DNA from: G047528255 sp047528255
GTDB lineage: Bacteria > Bacteroidota > Bacteroidia > Flavobacteriales > Blattabacteriaceae
Length of the DNA: 64,000 nt
Direction of reading: 5' to 3'
Assembly (NCBI GenBank): GCA_047528255.1
Contig: CP180024.1
Span: 1,178,001-1,242,000, forward strand
Within the stretch, counting starts at the first letter, position 1. The number at the start of each line of letters is the position of its first letter. This document shows, in pieces, positions 1-9,622 of this stretch. A model generated the notes under the pieces. That model had not been told where the DNA came from and made no database searches. It saw nothing but the letters and a program-made list of their open reading frames with translations. A program made the position numbers and the translations under genes.

Positions 1-4
1 ATTT

Positions 5-860
5 GAGACCATTGTAATAAGATGGATTACGTTATCCAGCCATCCGATGAGCTTCGTTCGAGAACAATGGAGGTTTAGTCTTTCACATCATATTCGATAA
101 TTAAATATTATTGGAAGTATCATTCCATTTTTACCCCTCTATCTGCTTCTTGTATCCGTAGTAGGGTTTACCTAATTTTTTGAGCTACTCACCTTGAGTA
201 TCTACTCCTGATTGAGTCTCTTTTTTCCTTGCTTTTCTTTTACTGATTTGCTTTTACCTCTTTTCCTTCTGATCCTCTACTCCGTAGGTAGAAGTCTCTT
301 AGGAGCAATGGACTCACTGTAATACTAGCATCTACTATCACTTCTGTTTTAACTATCGTCTGATGCTTTTCTAATTCCTTATTGATTTTTTTTCAGTAAA
401 AGCTCATATGCCTTTTTGGCTACTATTTCATTGCGAAATTTGCATAGAGTCGTATGGATCTGGGATCTGATCTTCCAATAGAAAACCGCAAAAACGAATG
501 CAGCCTATGGAATCTTTTACCAATTATTCCGTTCCTACATCATTGAGATCATACAAGTGACTCAAAAGAATCATCGTAAATAACAATATTCCACTATAAG
601 TAGGTGGCCCTTTTATTCTCTTCCATTTTTGATATATTTTTCTTATTTTTTCTCGATATATTCCCAGTGGATCAAGGTATTTACCCTTTTGAAAAACTCA
701 CTCCTTCTGGTAGAACGTTCTAATATATAGTTCATTAAAGCTTATTTACGCGGTGCTTCTGAGCATAGAGCTGAATTTTTTTATTTTCTACTCCAGAATA
801 CACAAAACAATATATTGATTTACAAATATTTTAGAACCTATTTTCTCATGAAACGTTCTC
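5..860 (-). mobile_element. IS5-family element, internally deleted
   Basis: This is a minus-strand copy of the IS that fills this window. The family is about 1.26-1.28 kb long. Its left end reads GAGAACGTTGCATG and its right end, read inward, GAGACCATTGTGTT, which makes short imperfect inverted repeats. The consensus transposase recovered by comparing copies has an N-terminal DUF772-like region, a first Asp in VDASIT, a second Asp in YADKGY and a Glu in VERTFGSIKRWFG, as in IS5-family DDE transposases. This copy lacks about 400 bp near its right end (junction near position 108) and is frameshifted. No clear target duplication is seen. Confidence 0.85.
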
Positions 861-920
861 GAATCTTGCTATCGTTGTACGATCTTGGTTTTCCCGTTTT
901 TTTGTTTTTTCTGAGTAATT

Positions 921-957
921 TTTCTACGACTTGATCAGCATGTCGATCTTGTAGAAA
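921..957. other. Imperfect hairpin downstream of ppx
   Basis: TTTCTAC (921-927) pairs with GTAGAAA (951-957), and a GATC/GATC pair lies inside. It sits just past the ppx stop and next to the IS end. It may be a weak terminator for the ppk1-ppx unit, but no convincing T-run follows on the minus strand. Confidence 0.3.
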
Positions 958-997
958 TATTTTATTAAGGCTTTCGAAAACACCTTACAAGATATTA

Positions 998-1900
998 TTA
1001 TGTCATCTTATGTTTTTTTGTTTGTTTGTAAAGATATTGAATCATCCCGTCGGCTAAGCCGATTTTCGAAACGAAAATTTCTTTTGCTTGGACCCATTGC
1101 ATGGCGTGCAAATAGATTTTCAAGGCCGGAAGGATGACATCGGCTCTATCAGGTTTCATATGATAGAGTCGGATACGTTCTTCGTAGGAGAGTTTTTCAA
1201 GGATGTGGAGTTGTTCTTCCAGATATTGCACCCTCAAAGGGGTTTCTTCTTTTGTTCCGGAGCGTTTGAAGATGTCGTTGATGTTCCCTCCCGATCCTAT
1301 CAGGGTTATTTCGTTCAAGAAAGCTGTATGTTGTTTGATCCAGGGCTTGATCTCTGTATTCAAATATTCTTCGTCAACCATGTGGTTCAATAGTCTGACC
1401 GTACCGATGGGAAAGGATTGAGAAGTTATGACCTTTCCGTTGTCAAATAGGGTGAATTCGGTGCTTCCTCCACCTGCATCGATAGATAGATAGGCTCTAT
1501 CTGATTTTATGTAATTTTTCAGTTCGGTGGAGAAAATGATTTGTGCCTCTTCGCTGCCGCTGATTACTTTGATATTCAGCCCACAGCGTTGTTTTACGAG
1601 ATCGATGAGGTCTTGTCTATTTTCGGCCTCGCGCATAGCTGAGGTTCCATAGACCAGCTGATATTTTACATTATATATTTTCATTAACAATTGGTAGGCT
1701 TGCATAGCGTCTGCTACGCGGGCCATGTTTTCGGGAGAGATTTTATTTTGTGTGAATACCTCCGCTCCCAGTCGTATGGGCGAGCGTACCAAACTGGCTT
1801 TGTGAAACATGACCTCATCGACGTCTTCGACCACGTTCATGATCAGCAGGCGTATGGCGTTTGACCCTATGTCTATAGCTGCATAATTACTGATATTCAC
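998..1900 (-). CDS. ppx: Ppx/GppA family exopolyphosphatase
   Basis: The 300-aa protein belongs to the Ppx/GppA phosphatases of the actin-like ATPase fold. These release phosphate from the end of polyphosphate chains or hydrolyse pppGpp. The N-terminal phosphate-binding motif AAIDIGSNAIRL (about residues 7-18) and the second motif SIDAGGGSTEFTLF (about 138-151) are present, as is a GSGGNI segment near residue 203. It is the short single-module form usual in Bacteroidota. Its start overlaps the 3' end of ppk1 by 14 nt, so the two genes are almost certainly co-transcribed and translationally coupled. Polyphosphate versus pppGpp preference cannot be read from the sequence; the ppk1 context favours polyphosphate. 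Confidence 0.93.
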   Translation of the reverse strand: MNISNYAAIDIGSNAIRLLIMNVVEDVDEVMFHKASLVRSPIRLGAEVFTQNKISPENMARVADAMQAYQLLMKIYNVKYQLVYGTSAMREAENRQDLIDLVKQRCGLNIKVISGSEEAQIIFSTELKNYIKSDRAYLSIDAGGGSTEFTLFDNGKVITSQSFPIGTVRLLNHMVDEEYLNTEIKPWIKQHTAFLNEITLIGSGGNINDIFKRSGTKEETPLRVQYLEEQLHILEKLSYEERIRLYHMKPDRADVILPALKIYLHAMQWVQAKEIFVSKIGLADGMIQYLYKQTKKHKMT

Positions 1901-3953
1901 GATTGAGTGTGTTTTTTAGATAGTCTCTGATTTTGAATTGTGCTCTCGAAGGTTGGATGTCTTTTTCTGCAGGGATTTTTTTGTCGGTCTGTGGCCAAGA
2001 TCGAGACTTGATATTGTCTTGAAAGCAGGTTTCAAAGATGTCCGTAGCCATTTTTTTTAGATCCGGGTCGTAGATGGGGCAGGCCGTTTCTACACGAAAA
2101 TCCAGATTGCGGGGCATCCAATCTGCAGATGAGAGGTATACGATGTCTTTTCCTCCATTGGAAAACCAATACAGGCGTGCGTGTTCAAGGAACTTGTCCA
2201 CTAGTGTGATCGCGGAAATATTTTCACTCCAATCGGGGATTTGGGGGATCAGAGAGCAGATGCTCCTGGCTTGTATTCTTATTTTTACGCCTGCTTGTCC
2301 TGCTTCATATAGCTTATCTATAAGATCTTTGTCACAAAGGCTGTTTACTTTTAAGTTGATGTAGGCAGGCAGACCTTTCTTGATGTTTTCAAATTCTTGA
2401 TGGATCAGGGTATTGATTTTTGATCGCATTTGGTTTGGGGAAACTAGTAGGTGTGTGTAATCGAAAATTTTGTAGTTGGCGTCGAAAAAATCAAAGATTC
2501 CGGCCACCTCTTCGGTGATGCGTTTGTCGGCTGTGAACAATATGAAATCTGTGTAAATTTTGGCGGTTTGTTCGTTAAAATTTCCCGTTCCTATCACCGA
2601 GTAACTCTTGAGTTTCCCTTTAGTGAATCGTTCGATCAGACAGATTTTTGAGTGTACTTTCAGTCCTTGTACGCCCGATATGATGCGTACGCCGTGATTT
2701 TGAAGTTTTTTGGCCCAATAGATATTTTGAGCTTCGTCAAATCGGGCGCGCAGCTCGACTACGACTACGACTTCTTTCCCGTTTCGCGCGGCGTTGATCA
2801 AGGCATTCATCACCTGGGAATCGTCCGCTGTGCGATAGATGGTTATCTTAATGGTTTTGACTCGGGGATCTATGGCTGCTTCACGGAGGAATTTGATCAG
2901 ATTCGAAAAATTGTGATACGGCGTGTACAGCAGTCGGTCTTTAGCTTCAATGGAACCGAAATAACTCTTTATTTGGTTGAGCTCAGGCGGATTGAAGGGT
3001 TTTAATTTTTTGTATTCGAGATCTGTACGGCCTAGATTGGGAAACTTCATGAAGTCTCGTCGGTTGTGATATTTCCCTACCGGGCTCATGTTGTCATATT
3101 GGTCCAATTCCATCTTTTCCTTCAGATAATTGAGCGTATCGTAAGGAATGTTTCTGTCGTAGGCTAGGCGTACGGGGGTTCCTCTTTTGCGTTTTTCCAA
3201 ACTTCGAGACACTTTTTCCAAAAATCCTTTTGAAAGGTCGTTATCTATAGAAAGCTCGGCGTCTCGGGTTATTTTTATTGCGTATGCTTCGATGCTGTCA
3301 AAGCTGAAGATGGAGAAAATATTTTTCAAATGATATCGTATGATGTCTTCAAGAAAGATGACGTATTGTTTTTCGTCGGTCGAGGGTAGCAATACGAACC
3401 TAGAGAAGCTCTCCATAGGCACTTCCAGCAAGGCGTGGCGCGTTTTTTTTGATCTCCACATTTCTACAACGAAATAAAAGGTGCCGTCTTTGAGTTCAGG
3501 GAATCGGTTGAGATCGTTCAAGGTGTAGACGACTATGACATGATTCAACTTTTCTTGGAAGAAGTCGCAAATGAAGGATTTTTGTATATTGGATAGTTGG
3601 CGTTCGTTGAGGATGAAAATATTTTCCTTTTCCAATTCTTTCAGTATGTCATGATACAGATTTTCGTATTGTTTCATCTGATCGCTGATCACTGTTTTGA
3701 TTTCGGTCAATAATTCTTCAGCTGTTTGATCTTTTATGATGTTATTGTCGTTTTTGTTTTTCAACGCGACTGCTCGACGTATGGTGGCGTAACGCACCTT
3801 GTGAAATTCATCTAGGTTGTTTGAAAATATTCCCAGGAATCGAAGGCGTTCTATCAAAGGAACGTTAGGGTCGGCGCTTTCTTGCAGTACACAGGCGTTG
3901 AATCGTAACCAGCTTATTTCTCTATTGATATAGATTCGTTCGGGTTTTTTCAT
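1887..3953 (-). CDS. ppk1: Polyphosphate kinase 1
   Basis: The 688-aa cytoplasmic or peripheral enzyme reversibly transfers the gamma-phosphate of ATP to polyphosphate. The order of domains is the usual one: N-terminal domain (REISWLRFNACVLQE at the start, then FLGIFSNNLDEFHKVR), head domain, and two phospholipase-D-like C-terminal domains. The motif GLKVHSKICLI near residue 430 carries the histidine expected to be autophosphorylated. The length is typical. Downstream it overlaps ppx by 14 nt; upstream it lies 37 nt from the ruined sixA, and sixA-ppk1-ppx is a recurrent Bacteroidota cluster. The gene seems intact although its upstream partner was destroyed by an IS, so it may now depend on a weak or IS-borne promoter. 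Confidence 0.96.
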   Translation of the reverse strand: MKKPERIYINREISWLRFNACVLQESADPNVPLIERLRFLGIFSNNLDEFHKVRYATIRRAVALKNKNDNNIIKDQTAEELLTEIKTVISDQMKQYENLYHDILKELEKENIFILNERQLSNIQKSFICDFFQEKLNHVIVVYTLNDLNRFPELKDGTFYFVVEMWRSKKTRHALLEVPMESFSRFVLLPSTDEKQYVIFLEDIIRYHLKNIFSIFSFDSIEAYAIKITRDAELSIDNDLSKGFLEKVSRSLEKRKRGTPVRLAYDRNIPYDTLNYLKEKMELDQYDNMSPVGKYHNRRDFMKFPNLGRTDLEYKKLKPFNPPELNQIKSYFGSIEAKDRLLYTPYHNFSNLIKFLREAAIDPRVKTIKITIYRTADDSQVMNALINAARNGKEVVVVVELRARFDEAQNIYWAKKLQNHGVRIISGVQGLKVHSKICLIERFTKGKLKSYSVIGTGNFNEQTAKIYTDFILFTADKRITEEVAGIFDFFDANYKIFDYTHLLVSPNQMRSKINTLIHQEFENIKKGLPAYINLKVNSLCDKDLIDKLYEAGQAGVKIRIQARSICSLIPQIPDWSENISAITLVDKFLEHARLYWFSNGGKDIVYLSSADWMPRNLDFRVETACPIYDPDLKKMATDIFETCFQDNIKSRSWPQTDKKIPAEKDIQPSRAQFKIRDYLKNTLNREYQ

Positions 3954-3990
3954 GGTTCAATTTCAGGTTGGATATTTTTTCGATCATAAT

Positions 3991-5729
3991 TTATTGATTT
4001 GCATGAAAGCCCGTAACGTTCCGCTTATGAATCTCTAACCAATGATCTGTATCAAATGTGAGAACGATCACACCAAATGTGGAACCCTTTTTTATAAGCA
4101 TGTTGCTGAATGTATTGACAAAACACATGATGTCCATATTGTTTCCGAAGAGAATGGCTTTTTCAAAATCAGGATCTAAGTATCGAACTATGTTCTCTAA
4201 TTGATCCATCGAAAAGGTATACACTCTCTCTTCAATATGGAGATACGGTTTGGCGTGAAATATTTCAGACCATTGTATTAATGGTGGATTACGTTCATTC
4301 AACCTCCTAGATGGCTTCGTTGGATACGATGTAGATTTAGTCTTTGACATTATATTCGAAATACTATTGATTATAAATTAATTATATCTATTTTTATAAA
4401 CAGAGCATAATAATTCCGGAGCACGATAAAAATTATGAGCCATAGTCTTAATAGGAAGCTGCGCATGCAAACGAGCTAATCCTTTGTAACAAGCTTTTCC
4501 TGATCCAAACCAACGTTTTTTCTAAAAATACGTTCTACTACCCATCACTTTTTACTCACTAATTATTTTGAATAATATGCTACCCTACTTAAGGGATACT
4601 TCTTATAAGCTTTCTTTTGTATGCAGCTTTTGATGCCTAGACTATGAAAGTAAGACAGGTTGGCTGGAAGCTTGGTAAGCTTTGTTTGCATATACTACTT
4701 TGAGAAGTATAGCTTAGTTTGCTTATTAATAGTTTTAGATCTCTACTATTTTGTTCATTGGCGCTATCCTATGTTACTGCTAGTATCATTCTATTTTTAT
4801 CTACTCCTATGTGCTTCTTGTATCCGTAGTAGAGTTTCCCTAATTTTTTGAGCCATTTTCCTTTATTATCTACTCCTGATTGAGTTTTTTTCCCTTGTTT
4901 TTCTTTGACTGATTTGCTTTTATCCCTCTTCCTTCTGGATTCTCCGCTATATGGGTAAGAGCTCCCTTTTGAGCAAGATAACTCACTATAATACTAGCAT
5001 CTACTATTATTTCTGTTTTAACTATGGCTGGATGCTTTCCTAATTCTTTGATTGATCTTTTTCAGTAAGCTCTCATATGCTTTTTTGGCTACTATTTCAT
5101 TACGAAATCTGCATAAATCCGTATAATTTGGGATCTGATCTTCCAATCGAAAACTACGAAAGGCATACATTTCAAAGATTTTTTCAGAGAATTCTTACAT
5201 TCCTACATCACTGAGACCATACTAGTAACTTAAAAGCATCATTGTAAATAAGGATACTTACACTGTAAGTAGGTTGGCCTTTTATTCCCTGGACTTTTTG
5301 ATATATTTTTCTTATTTCTTTCTCCATCCCTTCCCAATGAATCAAGGTTTTCAATTTTTGAAAACCTGACTTCTTCTGCTAGAACGTTCCATATATAGTT
5401 ACCAAAACTTATCTGCGCGGTTCTTCTGAGCATAGAGCTGTTTTTTTTTATTTTACACTCCAAATATACGAAATAATATATTGATTTACAAATATTTTAA
5501 CCTATTTTTTTTCATGCAACGTTCTCAATTTTTTAAAAAATACGAGCCTTGGGCAAGGCACTATTGATCGGATTTGAAAACCAACGAGTACAGCTCTATC
5601 CTTGTTGATGTAATAGATTTAGATCTTTGTACACTCACTCGACTTCTGTAACGATAGAGGTCTATCTAGGCCTTCGAGTTTGGGATCCGGAGAAGCCTGA
5701 ACGTAACGAGCCGATATCAGTATCTTCAT
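3991..5729 (-). pseudogene. sixA: sixA-like phosphohistidine phosphatase split by an IS
   Basis: Two halves of a histidine-phosphatase-superfamily gene flank the IS at 4266-5526. The 5' half (start codon at 5727-5729) reads MKILISARYVQASPDPKLEG and then DRPLS. This matches the SixA N-terminus, but the catalytic RHA is changed to RYV and a stop lies at codon 37 (5619-5621). The 3' half (3991-4265) begins IFHAKPYLHIEERVYTF and continues to LFGNNMDIMCF, where family members have FGHN, so the second catalytic histidine is also gone. Loss of both catalytic histidines plus the IS and the stop make this a dead gene. The neighbouring ppk1-ppx supports the identity, since the three genes are often linked. 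The joining point corresponds to the conserved RxxQTAEIF region. Confidence 0.85.
4266..5526 (-). mobile_element. IS5-family element inside sixA
   Basis: A nearly full-length copy (1261 bp) with the transposase on the minus strand. It runs from a right end with a mutated first base (CAGACC) to a left end GTTCTC. The transposase is broken into short frames. It interrupts sixA, which fixes both boundaries to within a few bases. The flanking bases show no exact target duplication. Confidence 0.9.
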
Positions 5730-5881
5730 TGCTCTTTTGCTTTTAGAAGCAATTTAGGAAAAAATTATTTCGAGAGATATTATTTTTTTCTTGAAGGCGT
5801 ATTTTTTCGTTTTCTTATGGTTTTAAAAATATTATCTCCGATAAATAAGGAAAAGTTTTGTCTTGATAGTGATCTTCTGAA

Positions 5882-7072
5882 CTAGATATTTTCTTTGATC
5901 AGCTTGCTTATTTTTTCTGAGTGTGCTTCGGCTTGTGTTTCGTCCCATAATGAGACCCTGAAGGTGAGCGTTCGGCTCATGATTTCATCGGATATTGCAT
6001 GGCTTTCTTGTACGCGACTGAGGATGGCTTTTTTGATTTCTTGGGGTAGGGGACATAATGTGTTCATTTTTTTTAAATGGGTCCACTGACCGAGGTAATG
6101 CCAATGATTGTTGTACCAGTAGGCTACGTCGTTTAGTTGTGCGGCTTTTAGAGCAGTGTACATCTTTCGGGTTTGTGCCTCGTCAGGAAGGAAAATGCTC
6201 AGAAAGGAGGCATTGTCTCCGGAAGGGGTAGGCAAGCGACGGAAAGAAAGTTCTGAAATAGACTTCAATTTTTCTTTGATGAGTTGTTTGTTTCTGCGTT
6301 GGATGGCCAAGATGCGTTCAAGTTTTCTAAATTGCGCCAAGCCGACGGCTGCATGAATCTCAGAAATTCGGAAATTCAATCCGATAAAGGGATGCCCTTC
6401 TGCTCCGCGATCGTTTCCTTGATGGTCGTGTCCGTGGTCGGTGTAATGATCTGCCTTGCTGTATTTGCTTTTGTCATTGGTCAATACGGCTCCTCCTTCA
6501 CCGCAGGTGACGGTTTTGACGTAGTCAAAGGAAAGGCAGCCGATGTCTCCTATGGCTCCGAGGTGTTTCCCTTTATAAGATCCTCCTATTGCTTGGCAGG
6601 CGTCTTCCAGGAGATAGAGGTTGTGTTTTTTGCAGAGAGCCATGAGTGGGTCTAAGTCGGCCATCCCCCCACACATGTGCACGGGCATGATAGCTTTGGT
6701 CTGTGAGGTGATTTTTTTTTCTACGGATTGAGGGGAGAGCGTCAAAGTGTCGTCAATGTCAGCGAAAACAGGTATAGCTCCTACCGCTAGTAGAGTTTCA
6801 AAGCTTGCGACAAAGGTGAATGTGGGTATGATTACCTCGTCACCTCCGCCAATGCCCAGTGCGTTAAGCGCTGTTATAAGAGCTGCGGTTCCGCTTGAAG
6901 TAAGTTGGGTGTACTTTACATGAAATTTGTCTTGAATGGCTGTTTCCAGAGTTTTGGCTTTCCAATGATTTTGTCGGGCTGAGTCAAAATTATAACGCAT
7001 CAATACGCCTGTTGTCAAGACGTCGTTGACTTCTTTACGTTCTTCTTCTCCGAAAAGTTCAAATCCGGGCAT
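5882..7072 (-). CDS. DegT/DnrJ/EryC1/StrS-family PLP aminotransferase
   Basis: The 396-aa enzyme transfers an amino group to a keto- or nucleotide-sugar, using PLP. The PLP lysine lies in the motif SFDYVKTVTCGEGGA (about residue 185). Upstream are SSGTAALITAL (phosphate binding) and EDACQAIGGSYKGK, where the aspartate contacts the PLP nitrogen. The opening MPGFELFGEEER and a His-rich segment (DHGHDHQGNDRGAEGH, about 212-227) resemble proteins annotated as 8-amino-3,8-dideoxy-manno-octulosonate transaminase (KdnA). A role in making 8-amino-Kdo for LPS is therefore possible; no kdnB partner is visible here, so this is only a suggestion. The gene is complete and isolated between the sixA remnant and an IS that begins about 50 bp upstream of its start. 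Confidence 0.85.
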   Translation of the reverse strand: MPGFELFGEEERKEVNDVLTTGVLMRYNFDSARQNHWKAKTLETAIQDKFHVKYTQLTSSGTAALITALNALGIGGGDEVIIPTFTFVASFETLLAVGAIPVFADIDDTLTLSPQSVEKKITSQTKAIMPVHMCGGMADLDPLMALCKKHNLYLLEDACQAIGGSYKGKHLGAIGDIGCLSFDYVKTVTCGEGGAVLTNDKSKYSKADHYTDHGHDHQGNDRGAEGHPFIGLNFRISEIHAAVGLAQFRKLERILAIQRRNKQLIKEKLKSISELSFRRLPTPSGDNASFLSIFLPDEAQTRKMYTALKAAQLNDVAYWYNNHWHYLGQWTHLKKMNTLCPLPQEIKKAILSRVQESHAISDEIMSRTLTFRVSLWDETQAEAHSEKISKLIKENI

Positions 7073-7123
7073 ATTTGTATTGTTATATATTTTTCTTGCT
7101 TGTCGAAAAAATAGTCAATTTCT

Positions 7124-8394
7124 TAAACCATTCTATTAATGGTGAATTACCTTTATTCAGCCCATCTTAGATGGGCTCTTTGGAGAAGATGTGGATTTAG
7201 TTTTTCACATTGTATTTGAAATACTATTGATTATAAATTATAATATACCTCTTTTTATGAACAGCGCATAATAATACCAGGGGTACGATACGAATTATCT
7301 GCCATAGCTTCCATGAGATGCTGGGCATGTAGACGAGCTAACCCTTTGTAACCAGCCTTGCTGATCCAATCCAACACTTTAACTACCAAAAGTACGTTCT
7401 ACGACCCATCGGGTTTTACTCACTAATTATGTTGAATAATATAGCTATCCCTCCTAAGAGCCCGTTCCTATAGCTTTTTTCTGTATACAGTCTTTGATGT
7501 CTCGACTATTAAAGTAAAAAACGTTGGCTGGTCTTGATAACCTTTGTCTGTATATATTTCTTTGGTATTATATACTAGTTTGATTATTAAAGGCTCTAGC
7601 CTTTTACTATCATGCTCATTGGCTGCTATGCTATGTACTGCTAGTCTCATTCCATTTTTATCCCCCCCCCCCTATGTGCTTCTTATATCCGTAGTAGAGC
7701 TTACCTGATTTCTTGAGCCATTTTCCTTGAGTGTCTACTCCTGATTGAGTCTCTTTTTTCCCCTTGCTTTTTTGACTGACTTGCTTTTCCTTCTCTTCCT
7801 TCCTATTCTCCACTACGGAGGTAGGATCTCCCCTTGGAGAAAAGGTGTTTACTGTAATACAAGCATATAGTATCACTCCTATTTTAACCATTACCTGATG
7901 CTTTCTTAATTCCTTATTTATATCTTTCAGTAAGAGCTCATATGCTTTTTTGACTACTATTTCATTGTGAAATCTGTACAAAGCCATACGATCTGGGGAT
8001 CTGATTTTCCAATTAAAAAACAAAAAATAGCATGTAGCTCAAGGCTTCTTTCACCAATTCTTCCGTTCCTACATTACTTAAATCACACCAGTTAATTAAA
8101 AAACATCATCGTAAATAACGATATTCCACTGTAGGTAGGTTAGCCTTTTATTCCCTGGTCTTTTTGATATATTTTCTTATTCCTTTTTCCATCCACTTCT
8201 AAGTGGATGAATGTGTTTAATCTTTTTGGAGCTCACCCTTCTGGTAGAAGGGCTCATATATACTTCTATAAAACTTATTTGTGAGGTACTTCTGAGTATG
8301 GATCCAAATTTTTTTTATTTACTTACTCTGAGTATACGAATCAATATCTTGATATTACAAATATTTTAAAACCATTCTCTTATGCAATATTCTC
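7124..8394 (-). mobile_element. IS5-family element between aminotransferase and panC remnant
   Basis: A near full-length copy (about 1271 bp), transposase on the minus strand, degenerate ends (TAAACC and ATTCTC). It contains a run of about 11 C at 7664-7674 in the poly-G slippage region of the transposase, plus other frameshifts. Its left end abuts the truncated panC. Confidence 0.85.
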
Positions 8395-8657
8395 ATATAA
8401 ATAGCATCTAACTTCTTCTAATAATGAGACCTTTTCATATATATTGTGAGAATATTTCCACAAGTCTTCTTGTCTATTAAACTGATTCGGATTAATAAAA
8501 AATCTATATGTGGTGAGTTCATTTTTTTGTCTGGCGTATTGCATAAGATATAGGATCTCTTGATTCCCCACCCATTGTCGGCATGAGCCCTAAAGTATCG
8601 AGAATTTTTTGGTCGATATCTTCTCCAAGATATGAAAAGCTACCGAATATTATTCAT
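8395..8657 (-). pseudogene. panC: panC (pantoate--beta-alanine ligase) 5' remnant
   Basis: Only the first third of PanC survives on the minus strand. A GLMPTMG motif (ATP-binding; family consensus VPTMGALHEGH) lies near 8570-8595. A frameshift follows, and then a segment reading LMQYARQKNELTTYRFFIN, continuing into PNQFNRQEDLWKYS, matches the SxFVNPTQFN region of PanC. The sequence ends exactly at the IS left end, and the C-terminal two thirds are not found on the other side of the IS, where an unrelated aminotransferase begins. The divergent arrangement with the glgA-like gene is the usual panC neighbourhood in Bacteroidota. The last step of pantothenate synthesis is therefore lost unless another copy exists. 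Confidence 0.8.
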
Positions 8658-8685
8658 AAATAAAATGAGATAAAACAAAGGGGTA

Positions 8686-8716
8686 TAAAGTTACGGAGGA
8701 ATAAATTAAAACCAAA
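8686..8716 (-). promoter_or_regulatory. Bacteroidota-type promoter for the lost panC
   Basis: On the minus strand TTTG (8713-8716) is followed by a 19-nt spacer and TAACTTTA (8686-8693). This is close to the Bacteroidota sigma-ABfr consensus TTTG / TAnnTTTG. It points at the panC remnant, whose likely start codon is about 30 nt downstream. Confidence 0.55.
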
Positions 8717-8734
8717 TTATTTTCCGTAACTTTA
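8686..8734. repeat. 12-bp inverted repeat between panC remnant and glgA-like gene
   Basis: TAAAGTTACGGA (8686-8697) and TCCGTAACTTTA (8723-8734) form a perfect 12-bp inverted repeat with a 25-nt centre. Each arm carries TAACTTTA, a -7-like element, on the strand leading outward. It may be a pair of mirrored divergent promoter elements, an operator or an RNA hairpin. The right arm lies 33 nt before the glgA-like start. Confidence 0.6.
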
Positions 8735-8766
8735 CAAAGTTATTCATAATTAATTTATTAAACGAA

Positions 8767-9588
8767 ATGACGGGTAAAAGCATACTGTATGTTTCTTCAG
8801 TTTTGTCTCCTTATTCTCCTGAAACCCCGCTTTCTATCGCTGCATCAAAGGTACCAAAGGTCATACACAGCCGTGGTAATGACGTTCGCATATTTATGCC
8901 TCGATTTGGTGTGATCAATGAACGTCGCCATCAGTTGCACGAAGTGATTCGTCTTTCTGGAATTAATCTAATAATCAATGATATTGATCAACTCCTTTTG
9001 ATTAAGGTTGCTTCTATGCCCGGTTCTCGTTTGCAAGTATACTTTATCGATAATGAAGAGTACTTTAAGCGAAAGGCTATTTATGAGGATGAAAGCGGTC
9101 AATTTTTTTCTGATAATGATGAAAGAGCCTTGTTTTTTACAAAAGGTGTTCTCGAGGCTGTGAGAAAGTTGAATTGGGCTCCTGACATCATCCACGTGTA
9201 TGGATGGTTGAGTTTTTTGATCCCTTTGTATGTCAAGGTCCATTATAAGGATGACCCTATATTTCAAGGGGCTAAAATTGTCGCCTCTATTTACGATCAA
9301 CCTTTTAAGGGAAGTTTGAATAAGAATATTTCTAAGAAGATACGATTTGATGGTATAAAGCCCAAGTATTTAAAACATCTTGAAGATCCTGATTTTATTA
9401 ATCTTACCAAACAGTGTATAGAGTTTTCTGACGGTGTTGTTAAAGGAGAGGATCCTATTCCTGAGGGTATAGAAACATACATAGGTCAAAACAAGATCAA
9501 GGTATTGACTCATACCTCCATAGAGGAAACAGCTATGATCTATAAGCAACTCTTTAGTAAAGAAACCGTTTTGGAACAGTTGGTTTGA
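8767..9588 (+). CDS. Glycogen/starch synthase catalytic-domain-like protein
   Basis: The 273-aa protein matches only the N-terminal GT5 Rossmann half of glycogen synthase. Conserved stretches include LYVSSVLSPYSPETPLS at the start, GNDVRIFMPRFGVINERR (about 38-55) and APDIIHVYGWLSFLIPLY (about 136-153). The C-terminal nucleotide-sugar-binding half is absent. This short form is standard next to panC in Bacteroidota, so it is not a truncation. The usual KxGGL ADP-glucose loop is not evident. Known family members of this length have no proven activity, and synthesis of glycogen should not be assumed. glmS follows 34 nt downstream on the same strand; the DUF4270-type lipoprotein often found between them is missing. 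Confidence 0.8.
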   Translation: MTGKSILYVSSVLSPYSPETPLSIAASKVPKVIHSRGNDVRIFMPRFGVINERRHQLHEVIRLSGINLIINDIDQLLLIKVASMPGSRLQVYFIDNEEYFKRKAIYEDESGQFFSDNDERALFFTKGVLEAVRKLNWAPDIIHVYGWLSFLIPLYVKVHYKDDPIFQGAKIVASIYDQPFKGSLNKNISKKIRFDGIKPKYLKHLEDPDFINLTKQCIEFSDGVVKGEDPIPEGIETYIGQNKIKVLTHTSIEETAMIYKQLFSKETVLEQLV

Positions 9589-9622
9589 AATACTGTTTTA
9601 GAGGGATGAAATAACGAATTAT

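Noticed and set aside
1088..1421. Plus-strand open frames across ppx
   Set aside because: They lie opposite conserved ppx codons, show no family motifs and are shadows of the real gene.
4660..4851. Short hydrophobic plus-strand frames within IS copies (also at 14166, 14177, 37139)
   Set aside because: They are antisense readings of the transposase; their similarity to one another comes from the IS repeat, not from a gene family.
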